Source: Variovorax sp. IB41
GTDB taxonomy: Bacteria; Pseudomonadota; Gammaproteobacteria; Burkholderiales; Burkholderiaceae_C
Direction: 5' to 3'
Length of the DNA stretch: 64,000 nucleotides
NCBI RefSeq assembly: GCF_016405905.1
Contig: NZ_JAEFCB010000001.1
Span: forward strand, 372,001 to 436,000
Made by a program: the position numbers and the translations under genes. Within the stretch, counting starts at the first letter, position 1, and each line of letters opens with the position of its first letter. The notes below the pieces were generated by a model. The model ran no database searches. It had not been told where the DNA came from and was given only the letters and a program-made list of their open reading frames with translations. Positions 48,978 through 57,414 of this stretch are shown here, piece by piece.

Positions 48978-49107
48978 GTCGTCCAGGGTGTCATATGACA
49001 CGTTGCTTCACTGCAACTGGGGTCAAGGCTGCGGACGCATTCGTCTGGCGGTACGATCCAAAGGTTTTACTTTTTCAAAGCCGGCAAGAGCCGCAAAAGG
49101 AGCCTCG

Positions 49108-49464
49108 ATGGCTGGACAGACCCAAACCGCGCCGCGTGGCAAGACCTCCCTGGACAAGACGCTCCAAAAGAGCGAAGAAGTCGCCGCCGATGTGCAACGG
49201 GCGTCGGACAACCTCGCCGTGGTGAGCACGGTGCTCGAGCAGGAACTGCCCGACGAGATCCAGGTCGGCGAAGTGGCGCAGGCCATCGAGCACACCAGCC
49301 AGCTCGAAGAGAAGCTGGCCAGGTCGGCGGAAAAACTGGCCGAGGTGAACGCAGCGCTGAGCGAGGAAATCGAGAAGCGCATCGAGGCGACGGCGGAGCG
49401 CGACGAGAGCCAGGCGCTGGCCGAGAAGCTCAAGGCCAAGATCCGCGCCAACGGCTCGGACTGA
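49108..49464 (+). CDS. Small coiled-coil hypothetical protein
   Basis: A 118-residue soluble, strongly charged protein. From about residue 20 onward it is a near-continuous helix with heptad-like spacing (V-L-E-Q-E-L-P, L-E-E-K-L-A-R-S-A-E-K-L-A-E-V, S-E-E-I-E-K-R-I-E-A). ATG 49108 is preceded by AAGGAG; longer in-frame starts cover non-coding sequence and the terminator. I do not recognise a family. It is followed after 100 bp by a stand-alone receiver gene. Confidence 0.7.
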   Translation: MAGQTQTAPRGKTSLDKTLQKSEEVAADVQRASDNLAVVSTVLEQELPDEIQVGEVAQAIEHTSQLEEKLARSAEKLAEVNAALSEEIEKRIEATAERDESQALAEKLKAKIRANGSD

Positions 49465-49564
49465 ACGGGCGACAGAACAACGTTCCCTCGGTCCGTCTCC
49501 CTTCTCCTACGCTGCGACCGCGTTCGGCACGCTACGCTATTGGTTCTCAAAGCGAAACCAAGGC

Positions 49565-49954
49565 ATGTCCCTCATCACGTTCCTCGTCGAGGACAACAAG
49601 ACCATCAGAGACAACCTGGTCCCGGCACTGGAGGATCTGGTCAATGGACATGTGGTCGGATTTGCCGAAACGGAGTCGGATGCGCTGGCGTGGCTGGCGG
49701 CCCACCCGAATGACTGGCAACTGTTGATCGTCGACCTGTTCCTCAAGGAAGGCTCCGGCCTGGGCGTGCTGGCCGGCTGCAAGGCCCGCTCGGCGGGCCA
49801 GCGCGTCGTGGTGCTGAGCAACTACGTGACCGTGGACATCCGGGCCCGCTGCCAGGCGCTGGGGGCCGACGCGGTGTTCGACAAGTCGCGCGACCTCGAT
49901 GCCTTCATCGAGTACTGCAACACCGACCGCCCCTCGGGCCTCGCCGCACTCTGA
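49565..49954 (+). CDS. Stand-alone response-regulator receiver
   Basis: A 129-residue CheY-like domain with no output domain. Acidic pocket Glu9-Asp10, phospho-acceptor Asp57 (L-I-V-D-L-F-L), Ser85 in the switch position, and Lys107 (F-D-K-S) are all present. No histidine kinase lies in the window, so the partner is unknown; such proteins act by protein contacts, as phosphate sinks, or as relay intermediates. AAGG precedes the ATG. Confidence 0.9.
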   Translation: MSLITFLVEDNKTIRDNLVPALEDLVNGHVVGFAETESDALAWLAAHPNDWQLLIVDLFLKEGSGLGVLAGCKARSAGQRVVVLSNYVTVDIRARCQALGADAVFDKSRDLDAFIEYCNTDRPSGLAAL

Positions 49955-49986
49955 TGAAGTCGTGGTCGCGCTCGCGGCGCACCATG

Positions 49987-50017
49987 AAAAAAGGGCCCGA
50001 AGGCCCTTTTCTTTTTT
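49987..50017. terminator. Bidirectional terminator
   Basis: AAAAAAGGGCC and GGCCCTTTTCTTTTTT pair around a CGAA loop, with A- and T-runs on both sides. It serves both the receiver gene and the convergent LivK-type gene. Confidence 0.9.
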
Positions 50018-50058
50018 AGCCGGCAAGCCGCGCAAATTTGCGCGACTGCCAATGCGCT

Positions 50059-51267
50059 TCAGCGCACCACGGCGATCTGCGTGCGCACGCCACCCTTGTA
50101 CGTGAACAAGGTCAGCGCGCCGTTCTTGATGTCGCCCTTTTCGTCGAAGGCGATCGGGCCGGTCACGCCCTTGTATTGCAGCTTGCCGATTTCAGGCAGG
50201 TACTTTTCCGGCTCCGACGAACCGGCCTTGACCATGGCTTCGGCCAGCACGTTGACCGCGTCATAGACGTACGGTGCATAGATCTGCACTTCGACGCCGT
50301 TCTTGGTCTTGAAGCGGGCCTTGAAGTCTTCCAGCGGCTGCTTGAAGTCGCCGTCGACACCGCCGGCTTCGGCGCACACCACCATGTCTTCGCCGATGGC
50401 ATCGCCAGCCAGCTTCGGCAGTTCGCCGGTGCACAGGCCGTCGCCGCCCATGAACTTGACGTTCAGGCCGAGTTGCTTGACCTGCTTGAGCATCGGGCCG
50501 CCAACGGCGTCCATGCCGCCGAAGAACAGGACGTCGGGCTTGGCAGCCTTGAGCTTGGTCAGGATGGCGTTGAAGTCGGTCGACTTGTCGGTGGTGAATT
50601 CGTGGCCCACGATGGTGCCGCCGGCGGCCTTGGCGGCCTTCTCGAATTCTTCGGCAACGCCTTGGCCGTAGGCCGTGCGGTCGTCGATCACGGCAATGTT
50701 CTTGCCCTTGAGCGTGTCGACGGCGTACTTGCCGAGCGTGCCGCCCAGTTGCGTGTCGTCAGCCACCACGCGGAACGTGGTCTTGAAGCCCTGGCGCGTG
50801 TACTTGGGGTTGGTTGCCGAAGGCGAGACCTGCGGAATGCCGGCGTCGCTGTAGAGCTTGGAGGCGGGAATGGTGGTGCCCGAATTCAGGTGGCCGACCA
50901 CGCCGTTGACCTTTTCGTCGACCAGCTTCTGCGCAACGGCCGTGCCTTGCTTCGGATCGCCGGCATCGTCTTCAGGCACCAGCACGAACTTGGCAACCTT
51001 GTCGCCGATCTTGAGGCCCTTTGCATTCAGGTCTTCGATGGCCATCTTGGCGCCGAACTCGTTGTCCTTGCCGAGGTGGGCAATGGGACCGCTGGTCGGG
51101 CCGACGTGACCGATCTTCACGACCAGTGCATCGGCAGGAGGTGCTGCGGGTGCGGGGGCAGCCGCCGTGGGCGCCGGCGTTGCAGCGGGTGCAGCAGCTT
51201 CTTCTTTCTTGCCGCAAGCCACCAGCGTGAGTGCAGCCAGTGCGACCGCAGTCCATTTCAATTGCAT
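50059..51267 (-). CDS. LivK-type branched-chain amino acid ABC transporter binding lipoprotein
   Basis: A 402-residue periplasmic binding protein of the Leu/Ile/Val family. A signal peptide with lipobox L-V-A-C (Cys18) is followed by a 25-residue Ala/Pro linker. The core carries K-I-G-H-V-G-P-T-S-G, E-D-L-N-A-K-G, G-H-L-N-S-G-T-T-I-P-A and S-P-S-A-T-N. GGAGGTTTCCC precedes the ATG. No livHMGF genes are nearby. Ligand may be an amino acid or another small metabolite. Confidence 0.93.
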   Translation of the reverse strand: MQLKWTAVALAALTLVACGKKEEAAAPAATPAPTAAAPAPAAPPADALVVKIGHVGPTSGPIAHLGKDNEFGAKMAIEDLNAKGLKIGDKVAKFVLVPEDDAGDPKQGTAVAQKLVDEKVNGVVGHLNSGTTIPASKLYSDAGIPQVSPSATNPKYTRQGFKTTFRVVADDTQLGGTLGKYAVDTLKGKNIAVIDDRTAYGQGVAEEFEKAAKAAGGTIVGHEFTTDKSTDFNAILTKLKAAKPDVLFFGGMDAVGGPMLKQVKQLGLNVKFMGGDGLCTGELPKLAGDAIGEDMVVCAEAGGVDGDFKQPLEDFKARFKTKNGVEVQIYAPYVYDAVNVLAEAMVKAGSSEPEKYLPEIGKLQYKGVTGPIAFDEKGDIKNGALTLFTYKGGVRTQIAVVR

Positions 51268-51404
51268 GGGAAACCTCCAGAACTTGGATGAAAACAATAA
51301 AAAACCGGTCGTGTGATCCGGGCGCGCAGACCTCGCAAGTTTCGCGCCGCAGACCAGCGGCACCCTCACGCCATTCCGACCTGCGGCGCAGTTTAGCCGA
51401 GGAT

Positions 51405-51800
51405 TTATGCGCCGGAAGCTGGCGTAGACCCTGTGTTTTCGGAGAGTTCGGCGGCCATCGATTCGATCACCAGCGCGCGCAGAACGGCCTCGATTTCACC
51501 GCGCAGCCGCGGCACCATGTCGTCCAGTTGCTGCTGCACCGCGGCGGACACCGCATCGCTCAATCGCTCTTCCAGAGACAGGTCCACGCGCTGCAGCACG
51601 CGATGCAGAAGCTGCTCTTCGAGGCTCACGATTTCGGCCTGCGTGAGCTGCGCCGCGGGCGGCAATGCGACCGCGCTGGCCGCATCGGGTTGTGGCGCCG
51701 GCGCGTCGGCCGGCTCGGCGCTCGCGGGCTCCGCCGGGATCTCCAGCACCGTGGTCAGCGTGGGAACGAACCGGGGCGGCGTGCGCAGCGTGCTGGCCAT
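51405..51800 (-). CDS. Hypothetical protein downstream of holC
   Basis: A 131-residue protein with a Pro/Ala-rich first half and an amphipathic helical second half (L-T-Q-A-E-I-V-S-L-E-E-Q-L-L-H-R-V-L-Q-R-V-D), resembling the DUF2486-like small proteins seen beside holC in Betaproteobacteria; I am not certain of the family. Its ATG overlaps the holC stop by one base (TGATG), so it is translated with the polymerase subunit. Confidence 0.75.
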   Translation of the reverse strand: MASTLRTPPRFVPTLTTVLEIPAEPASAEPADAPAPQPDAASAVALPPAAQLTQAEIVSLEEQLLHRVLQRVDLSLEERLSDAVSAAVQQQLDDMVPRLRGEIEAVLRALVIESMAAELSENTGSTPASGA

Positions 51801-52243
51801 CAGGAGGCGCTCCTTGCGAAGTCGTGCGGCTGGATCGTGTAGCCGCGGTCGGCGTAGTGGCGCCAGCGCGAGCGGCCGACCTGCCGGTCGTTGGCCTCGT
51901 CGCTCACGATGTCGATCAGGCGCTCGAAGCGCTCGAAACCGGCGGGCACTTCGAGGCCCAGGTTCACCAGCATCTCGCGGTGCGGCAGCGATGCCGCGTC
52001 GGCGCCTTCGGAAGAAAGAATCACCGGCGAGCGGGCCACCACGTGGGCCTGCGCGTCGCTCCTGCAATGCGCGACGAAGTCGACAGGCGACAGCTGCCAG
52101 AGCGCGGCGCCCACCGCGTCGAGCGCCTGTGCGTCGCCGACCACCACCACCCGCAGGCCGCGTGCATTCACGGCCTTGCGAACGAGCCGGCAAGCGTAGT
52201 TCAGCTTGTCGGGCGCGTTGAAGTGAAAGCCGATTTCCGTCAC
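51800..52243 (-). CDS. holC: DNA polymerase III chi subunit
   Basis: A 147-residue HolC protein linking the clamp loader to single-strand-binding protein. Recognised by the start T-E-I-G-F-H-F-N, the C-R-L-V-R-K-A segment, L-W-Q-L-S-P-V-D-F-V-A-H-C, and R-W-R-H-Y-A-D-R-G-Y near the end. The start is GTG 52243, overlapping the pepA stop as GTGA. Confidence 0.93.
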   Translation of the reverse strand: MTEIGFHFNAPDKLNYACRLVRKAVNARGLRVVVVGDAQALDAVGAALWQLSPVDFVAHCRSDAQAHVVARSPVILSSEGADAASLPHREMLVNLGLEVPAGFERFERLIDIVSDEANDRQVGRSRWRHYADRGYTIQPHDFARSAS

Positions 52244-53769
52244 TTGGAGGACCGGGCCTTCCGGGGCGGCGCCGCCTTCGGTTCGGCCTTGGCCTTGGGC
52301 TTGGCTTGAGGTGAAGCCGAAGCAGTCTTGTCTGCCGCGCGTGTCGTCAGGTAGGACACCAGAAGCCCCACCGGCCGCCCCGTCGACCCCTTGGCCGCCC
52401 CGCTCTTCCATGCGGTGCCCGCGATGTCCAGGTGCGCCCATGCGTAGTCGGCGGCAAAGCGCTGCAGGAACTTGGCCGCGACAACCGCGCCACCGGCACG
52501 TCCGCCGATGTTGGCCACGTCGGCGAAGTTGCTCTTGAGGCCTTCGGCGTACTCGTCGTCCAGAGGCAGGCGCCAGCAGCGGTCCTGCGATTGCTCGCCC
52601 GCCGCCTGCAGGGCCGTGGCCAGCGTCTCGTCGCTTGCGAAGAGGCCGCTGCGCACGCCGCCCAGCGCGATCACGCAGGCGCCCGTGAGCGTGGCGATGT
52701 CGATCACCGCGGCCGGCTCGAAGCGCTTGGCATAGGTCAGCGCATCGCACAGGATGAGCCGGCCTTCGGCGTCGGTGTTGAGCACCTCGATGGTCTGCCC
52801 GCTCATGCTGGTGACCACGTCGCCGGGCTTGACGGCCTTGCCGTCGTTCATGTTCTCGCACGAGGGAACGAGGCCGACCACGTTGATCGCCGGCTGGATC
52901 TCGCCCAGCGCGCGGAAGGTGCCCAGCACGCTCGCGGCGCCGCACATGTCGAACTTCATCTCGTCCATCTCGGCCGCGGGCTTGAGCGAAACGCCGCCCG
53001 TGTCGAAGGTGATGCCCTTGCCGACCAGCACCACGGGCGCCTGGTCCTTAGGCGCGCCCTGGTAGCGCAGCACGATGAAGCGCAGCGGCTCGGCCGAGCC
53101 CTGTGCCACCGCGGCGAAGGAGCCCATGCCCAGCTTCTCGACTTCTTTCGGCCCGAGCACTTCGCACTTGATGTTGGGAAGCTTGGCCAGCCCCTTGGCG
53201 GCTTCGGCCAGCAGCGTGGGTGTCGCGTAATTGGCGGGGCGGTTACCCCACTCCTTGGCCAGCTCGATGCCCAGCACGGTGGCGCGGGCTTCGTCGAAGG
53301 CCTGGCTCGCACCGGTTGCGTCTGCAACGCCGAGCGTCAGGTGGCGGATGCTGCGCGCCTCGGCCTTCGGCTTGGTGGTGGTGTAGACATAGCTGGCATC
53401 GGCCGCGGCGGTGACCGCGCAGGCCACGGCAGCGCCATCGGCCGGCTGGGCGAACACGATGACGGCCCGCTTGGGCCGATGGGCCTTGGCGGCATTGACC
53501 GCCGCGATCACCCCGCTGCGCACCGACGCGGGCTTGCCGTCGCCGATGGCCGCGAGCACCACGCGGGAGGCCACGACGTCGTCGGGGCGGTAGAGTGCCA
53601 GGAGCTTGCCGGCCTTGTCGGGCAGGTCGCCGGCCTTGCGGGCGCTGGCGGCCAGCACGGAAAGCGCGTCCTTGGAGGTGATGGGAGCGCTGCCGACGAG
53701 CACGATGAGGACATCGGATTTTTCGGCTGCGGCCTGGGCGACGGTGAGGGGCTTGAGTTGAAAGTCCAT
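52240..53769 (-). CDS. pepA: Leucyl aminopeptidase (cytosol aminopeptidase)
   Basis: A 509-residue M17 metallo-aminopeptidase. Metal and catalytic residues: Lys251 and Asp256 in G-K-G-I-T-F-D-T-G-G, Asp274 in K-F-D-M-C-G-A, and N-T-D-A-E-G-R-L at 331-338. It removes N-terminal residues from peptides; some homologues also bind DNA. AGGA is present before the ATG. The start is only 21 bp from the divergent lptF start. Confidence 0.98.
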   Translation of the reverse strand: MDFQLKPLTVAQAAAEKSDVLIVLVGSAPITSKDALSVLAASARKAGDLPDKAGKLLALYRPDDVVASRVVLAAIGDGKPASVRSGVIAAVNAAKAHRPKRAVIVFAQPADGAAVACAVTAAADASYVYTTTKPKAEARSIRHLTLGVADATGASQAFDEARATVLGIELAKEWGNRPANYATPTLLAEAAKGLAKLPNIKCEVLGPKEVEKLGMGSFAAVAQGSAEPLRFIVLRYQGAPKDQAPVVLVGKGITFDTGGVSLKPAAEMDEMKFDMCGAASVLGTFRALGEIQPAINVVGLVPSCENMNDGKAVKPGDVVTSMSGQTIEVLNTDAEGRLILCDALTYAKRFEPAAVIDIATLTGACVIALGGVRSGLFASDETLATALQAAGEQSQDRCWRLPLDDEYAEGLKSNFADVANIGGRAGGAVVAAKFLQRFAADYAWAHLDIAGTAWKSGAAKGSTGRPVGLLVSYLTTRAADKTASASPQAKPKAKAEPKAAPPRKARSSK

Positions 53770-53790
53770 AATCCTTTTTTTCCTCGAACG

Positions 53791-54930
53791 ATGTTATTCC
53801 ATTCTTCATTACGCAAGGAGCTGTCCCGCAGCTTCGGAGCGACCCTCGTGGTTCTGGTCACCATCGTGATGACCATGATGCTCATCCGTACCCTCGGCCT
53901 CGCGTCCAAGGGCAGTGTGAATCCGGCCGATGTCTTCATCGTGATGGCCTACACGGTGCTGGGCTACATGCCCACCATCCTCAGCCTGAGCCTGTTCATC
54001 GCCATCGTGGGCACGCTCTCGCGCATGTACCGCGACAGCGAAATGGTGATCTGGTTCTCCAGCGGCCGGGGGCTGACCGACTTCATCGAGCCGCTGTTCC
54101 GCTTCGCCTGGCCGGTGCTGATCCTGATCGCCGCCATGGCGCTGGTGGGCTGGCCCTGGGCCAACTCGCAGACCATCGGCATGCGCCAGCAGTACGAGCA
54201 GCGCGGCGACATCGAACGCGTCACGCCCGGCGAATTCCGTGAATCCTCGGGCCGCATGCGCGTCTTCTTCATCGACAAGGACACGCCGGACGGCGCCACC
54301 GCCACCAACGTCTTCATCTGGGCGATCGAGCGCGGCCTGCAGATCACCACGTCGGCGCGCAGCGGCCGCGTCGAGAACGTGGGCGCCAACCAGTTCATCA
54401 TGCTCAGCAACGGCCAGCGGCTGGAACGCCCGCTGCTGCCGACCTCGGGCCTGAAGATCAGCGAATTCAAGACCTACGGCACCCGCTCCGGCGGCAGCGC
54501 CGGTGCCGGAACAGACGCCACGCCGGCGCGCGCGCGCACCACCCTGGCGCTGCTGCGCGATCGCAGCAACGCGAGCCTGGGCGAACTGGGCTGGCGCATC
54601 GGCATGCTGCTGGCGGCCATCAACTTCGTGCTGCTGGCGCTGACTGTCTCCAGCGTCAACCCGCGCGTGGGACGCAGCGGCAACCTGCTGTTCGCGCTGT
54701 TCGCGTTCGTCATCTACTACAACCTGCTGAACCTCGGCCAGAGCTGGGTGAGTTCCGGCCGCTACGGCATGGGCACCTTCCTGCTGATGCTGCACGGCGG
54801 CGTGTTCCTCATCGGCACGGCGTGGCTGGTGCTGCGCAACAACAACTGGGGACAGCGCAAGACCCCCGCACATGCGACCGGCGGCAGCGCCCCGGCCCCG
54901 CAGCCCTCCAAGATCGACCCCACCTCGTGA
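53791..54930 (+). CDS. lptF: LPS export permease LptF
   Basis: A 379-residue inner-membrane subunit of the LptB2FG complex that extracts LPS. The helix-rich start (L-R-K-E-L-S-R-S-F-G-A-T-L-V-V-L-V-T) and the periplasmic beta-jellyroll of about residues 130-260 are visible, with three C-terminal helices. pepA is its usual divergent neighbour. The lptG start GTG overlaps its stop. Confidence 0.95.
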   Translation: MLFHSSLRKELSRSFGATLVVLVTIVMTMMLIRTLGLASKGSVNPADVFIVMAYTVLGYMPTILSLSLFIAIVGTLSRMYRDSEMVIWFSSGRGLTDFIEPLFRFAWPVLILIAAMALVGWPWANSQTIGMRQQYEQRGDIERVTPGEFRESSGRMRVFFIDKDTPDGATATNVFIWAIERGLQITTSARSGRVENVGANQFIMLSNGQRLERPLLPTSGLKISEFKTYGTRSGGSAGAGTDATPARARTTLALLRDRSNASLGELGWRIGMLLAAINFVLLALTVSSVNPRVGRSGNLLFALFAFVIYYNLLNLGQSWVSSGRYGMGTFLLMLHGGVFLIGTAWLVLRNNNWGQRKTPAHATGGSAPAPQPSKIDPTS

Positions 54931-56036
54931 AAACCATAAGACGCCTGATCTACGTGGAGGCCCTGAAGTCGGTGGCCTTCGTGACGCTCGGCTTCCTGAG
55001 CCTGTTCTTCTTCTTCGACTTCGTCGACGAACTGCAGTCCGTGGGCAAGCCCGAGAGCCTCGCCTACGGGCCGATGCAGGCGCTGGCGTACGTGGCGCTG
55101 CTGGTCCCCAGCCACCTGTACGAGCTGCTGCCGATCACCGTGCTGATCGGCTGCATCTTCGTGATGGCGCGCCTCGCGCAAAGCTCCGAATACACGATCC
55201 TGCGCACCAGCGGCCTGGGGCCATGGCGCGCACTGCGCACGCTGCTGCTGCTGGGCCTTGGCTTCGTCATCCTCACCTTCGCGGTGGGCGACTACATCGC
55301 GCCGCTGTCCGGACGCACCGGCCAGTTGCTCAAGTCCAAATACCAGGCCCCCTACACGCTGGTGGGCAACACCGGCGCCTGGCTCAAGGAGAAGCGCGAC
55401 AACGTGTCCTACGCGGTCAACGTGCTGTCGATCTCGCGCGACGGCACGCTCAAGAACGCGCGCATCTTCGAATTCGACGCCAACGGCTACGTGAGCAAGC
55501 AGCTGGTGGCCAAGTCCGCGCGCATCCTGGACGGACACTGGGCGCTCGCGGACATCGAGAAGCAGGACTACGACACGCGCAGCGCCGCCGACAAGGCCCG
55601 CATCGTCACCACCGAAATCCCGCAGATGGACTGGCCCACTTCGCTCACCGCCGAAATGGTCTCGGTGGCGCTGCTGCGGCCGGACCGCATGAGCACCATC
55701 GACCTGTTCGACTACATCCGCCACCTGGATGCCAACGGCCAGACGGCGCAGCGCTACGAGATCGAGTTCTGGCGCAAGGTGTTCTATCCGCTGTCGTGCC
55801 TGGTGATGGTGGTGCTCGCCCTGCCCTTCGCCTACCTGCACTTCCGCCAGGCCGGCATCACGACCTACGTGTTCGGCGGCGTGATGATCGGCATCAGCTT
55901 CTTCTTGCTGAACAACGTGTTCGGCTACCTGGGCAACCTCAGCAACTGGTCGCCCTGGCTCACGGCGGCGGCGCCGGGAATGATCTATTCGGTGATGTCG
56001 TTGACGGCCTTCAGCTGGCTGGTGCTTCGAAGATGA
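54927..56036 (+). CDS. lptG: LPS export permease LptG
   Basis: A 369-residue partner of LptF with the same architecture: membrane helices at both ends, periplasmic jellyroll in the middle. The early Y-V-E-A-L-K-S-V-A-F-V-T and E-Y-T-I-L-R-T-S-G-L segments (coupling helix to LptB) are typical. It starts at GTG 54927, sharing GTGA with the lptF stop, and its own stop overlaps the CbiX-type gene by four bases. Confidence 0.95.
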   Translation: MKTIRRLIYVEALKSVAFVTLGFLSLFFFFDFVDELQSVGKPESLAYGPMQALAYVALLVPSHLYELLPITVLIGCIFVMARLAQSSEYTILRTSGLGPWRALRTLLLLGLGFVILTFAVGDYIAPLSGRTGQLLKSKYQAPYTLVGNTGAWLKEKRDNVSYAVNVLSISRDGTLKNARIFEFDANGYVSKQLVAKSARILDGHWALADIEKQDYDTRSAADKARIVTTEIPQMDWPTSLTAEMVSVALLRPDRMSTIDLFDYIRHLDANGQTAQRYEIEFWRKVFYPLSCLVMVVLALPFAYLHFRQAGITTYVFGGVMIGISFFLLNNVFGYLGNLSNWSPWLTAAAPGMIYSVMSLTAFSWLVLRR

Positions 56037-56410
56037 CCGGGGCGCTGGCATCGCGGGGCACCGTCCTGCTGGCGCACGGTTCGCGCGACGCGCGCTGGCG
56101 CGAACCCATCGAGGCCGTGGCCGCGCGGGTGGTCCAAGACGACCCGACCGCGCGCGTCGTGTGCGCGTACATGGAACTGGCCACGCCGGACCTGCATTCG
56201 GCCGCAGCCGGCCTGATCGCCGATGGCGCCACCGCCATCCGCGTCGTTCCGCTGTTCCTCGGCATGGGCAAACATGCCCGCGAAGACCTGCCCATGCAGC
56301 TCGACGCGCTCCGCAAGACCTGGCCGCAGGTCGATTTCTCCCTCGCCCGCATCGTCGGCGAGGAGCCTGAACTGGTCGAATTGCTGGCGAGAATTGCGGT
56401 CAAATCCTGA
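56033..56410 (+). CDS. CbiX/SirB-type chelatase
   Basis: A 125-residue short-form chelatase with the two conserved His, His15 (L-L-A-H-G-S-R) and His81 (G-M-G-K-H-A-R-E-D-L). Such proteins insert cobalt, nickel or ferrous iron into sirohydrochlorin for cobalamin, F430 or siroheme. Next to a CysB-like regulator, iron insertion into siroheme for sulfite reductase is the most natural guess. Overlaps lptG as ATGA. Confidence 0.9.
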   Translation: MTGALASRGTVLLAHGSRDARWREPIEAVAARVVQDDPTARVVCAYMELATPDLHSAAAGLIADGATAIRVVPLFLGMGKHAREDLPMQLDALRKTWPQVDFSLARIVGEEPELVELLARIAVKS

Positions 56411-56446
56411 GACCCGGCAATTTCGATAGATTGCGAAGGCATAATG

Positions 56447-56468
56447 AATTCCGCAATAAGACGGAATT
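56447..56468. promoter_or_regulatory. Palindrome upstream of the CysB-like regulator
   Basis: AATTCCG (56447-56453) and CGGAATT (56462-56468) form a perfect 7-bp inverted repeat with an 8-bp spacer, ending 4 bp before the regulator's ATG. The spacing fits a LysR-family site, so negative autoregulation is likely. Confidence 0.5.
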
Positions 56469-56472
56469 TGAT

Positions 56473-57414
56473 ATGAATCTGCACCAATTCAAGTTTGTTC
56501 AGGAAGCCGTGCGGCGCAACCTGAACCTTACCGAGGCGGCCAAGGCGCTCCACACCTCGCAGCCGGGCGTCTCCAAGGCGATCATCGAACTCGAAGAAGA
56601 ACTGGGCGTCGAGATCTTCGCGCGCCACGGCAAGCGTTTGAAACGCGTGACCGAACCTGGCCAGCACGTCATCGCCAGCATCGAACTCATCATGCGCGAG
56701 GTCGGCAACCTGAAGCGCATCGGCGAGCAGTTCAGCGCGCAGGACAGCGGCACCCTCTCCATCGCCACCACCCACACCCAGGCGCGCTACGTGCTGCCGG
56801 TGCCCGTGGCCAATTTGCGCGAGGCCTATCCGAAGGTCAATGTGAGCCTGCACCAGGGCTCGCCCGACCAGGTGGCGCGCATGGTGATCGACGAGATCGC
56901 CGAGATCGGCATCGCCACCGAATCGCTGGACGGCTACGCCGAACTCGTGACCCTGCCCTGCTACGAATGGCAGCACGTGCTGGTGCTGCCCAAGGACCAT
57001 CCGCTGGCGGCCAAGGAGCGCATTTCGCTCGAGGACCTGGCGAGCGAGCCGATCATCACCTACCACCCGTCGTTCACCGGCCGCACGCGCATCGACCACG
57101 CCTTCGCGCAAAAGAAACTCGCGCCGCGCATCGCGCTCGAGGCGATCGACTCCGACGTGATCAAGACCTACGTGCGCCTGGGCCTGGGCGTGGGCATCGT
57201 GGCCGAGATGGCGGTGCGCGACGAGTCGAACGCCGATCTCGTGGTGCGCCCGATGGGCCATGTGTTCGGCCAGAATATCGCCCGTGTCGCGTTCAAGCGC
57301 AGCGCGTACCTGCGCAACTTCGTCTTCAAGTTCGCCGAGCTGTTGTCCGACCGGCTCGACCGCAACCTGATCGCCAAGGCCTTGAGCGGCCATCAACAAG
57401 ATTACGAACTATGA
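56473..57414 (+). CDS. CysB-like LysR-family regulator
   Basis: A 313-residue LysR regulator of the CysB/Cbl branch: start M-N-L-H-Q-F-K-F-V-Q-E-A-V-R-R-N-L-N-L-T-E-A-A, helix-turn-helix with T-S-Q-P-G-V-S-K-A-I, and effector domain with T-T-H-T-Q-A-R-Y-V-L-P, a sequence tied to sulfate or acetylserine binding in CysB. It probably controls sulfur assimilation. The aminotransferase start overlaps its stop as ATGA. Whether it is CysB itself or a Cbl-type paralogue is not decided. Confidence 0.93.
   Translation: MNLHQFKFVQEAVRRNLNLTEAAKALHTSQPGVSKAIIELEEELGVEIFARHGKRLKRVTEPGQHVIASIELIMREVGNLKRIGEQFSAQDSGTLSIATTHTQARYVLPVPVANLREAYPKVNVSLHQGSPDQVARMVIDEIAEIGIATESLDGYAELVTLPCYEWQHVLVLPKDHPLAAKERISLEDLASEPIITYHPSFTGRTRIDHAFAQKKLAPRIALEAIDSDVIKTYVRLGLGVGIVAEMAVRDESNADLVVRPMGHVFGQNIARVAFKRSAYLRNFVFKFAELLSDRLDRNLIAKALSGHQQDYEL

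Noticed and set aside
48896..49107. Possible attachment site downstream of tRNA-Ser
   Set aside because: I looked for a second copy of the tRNA 3' end in the following sequence and saw none, and no integrase is present.
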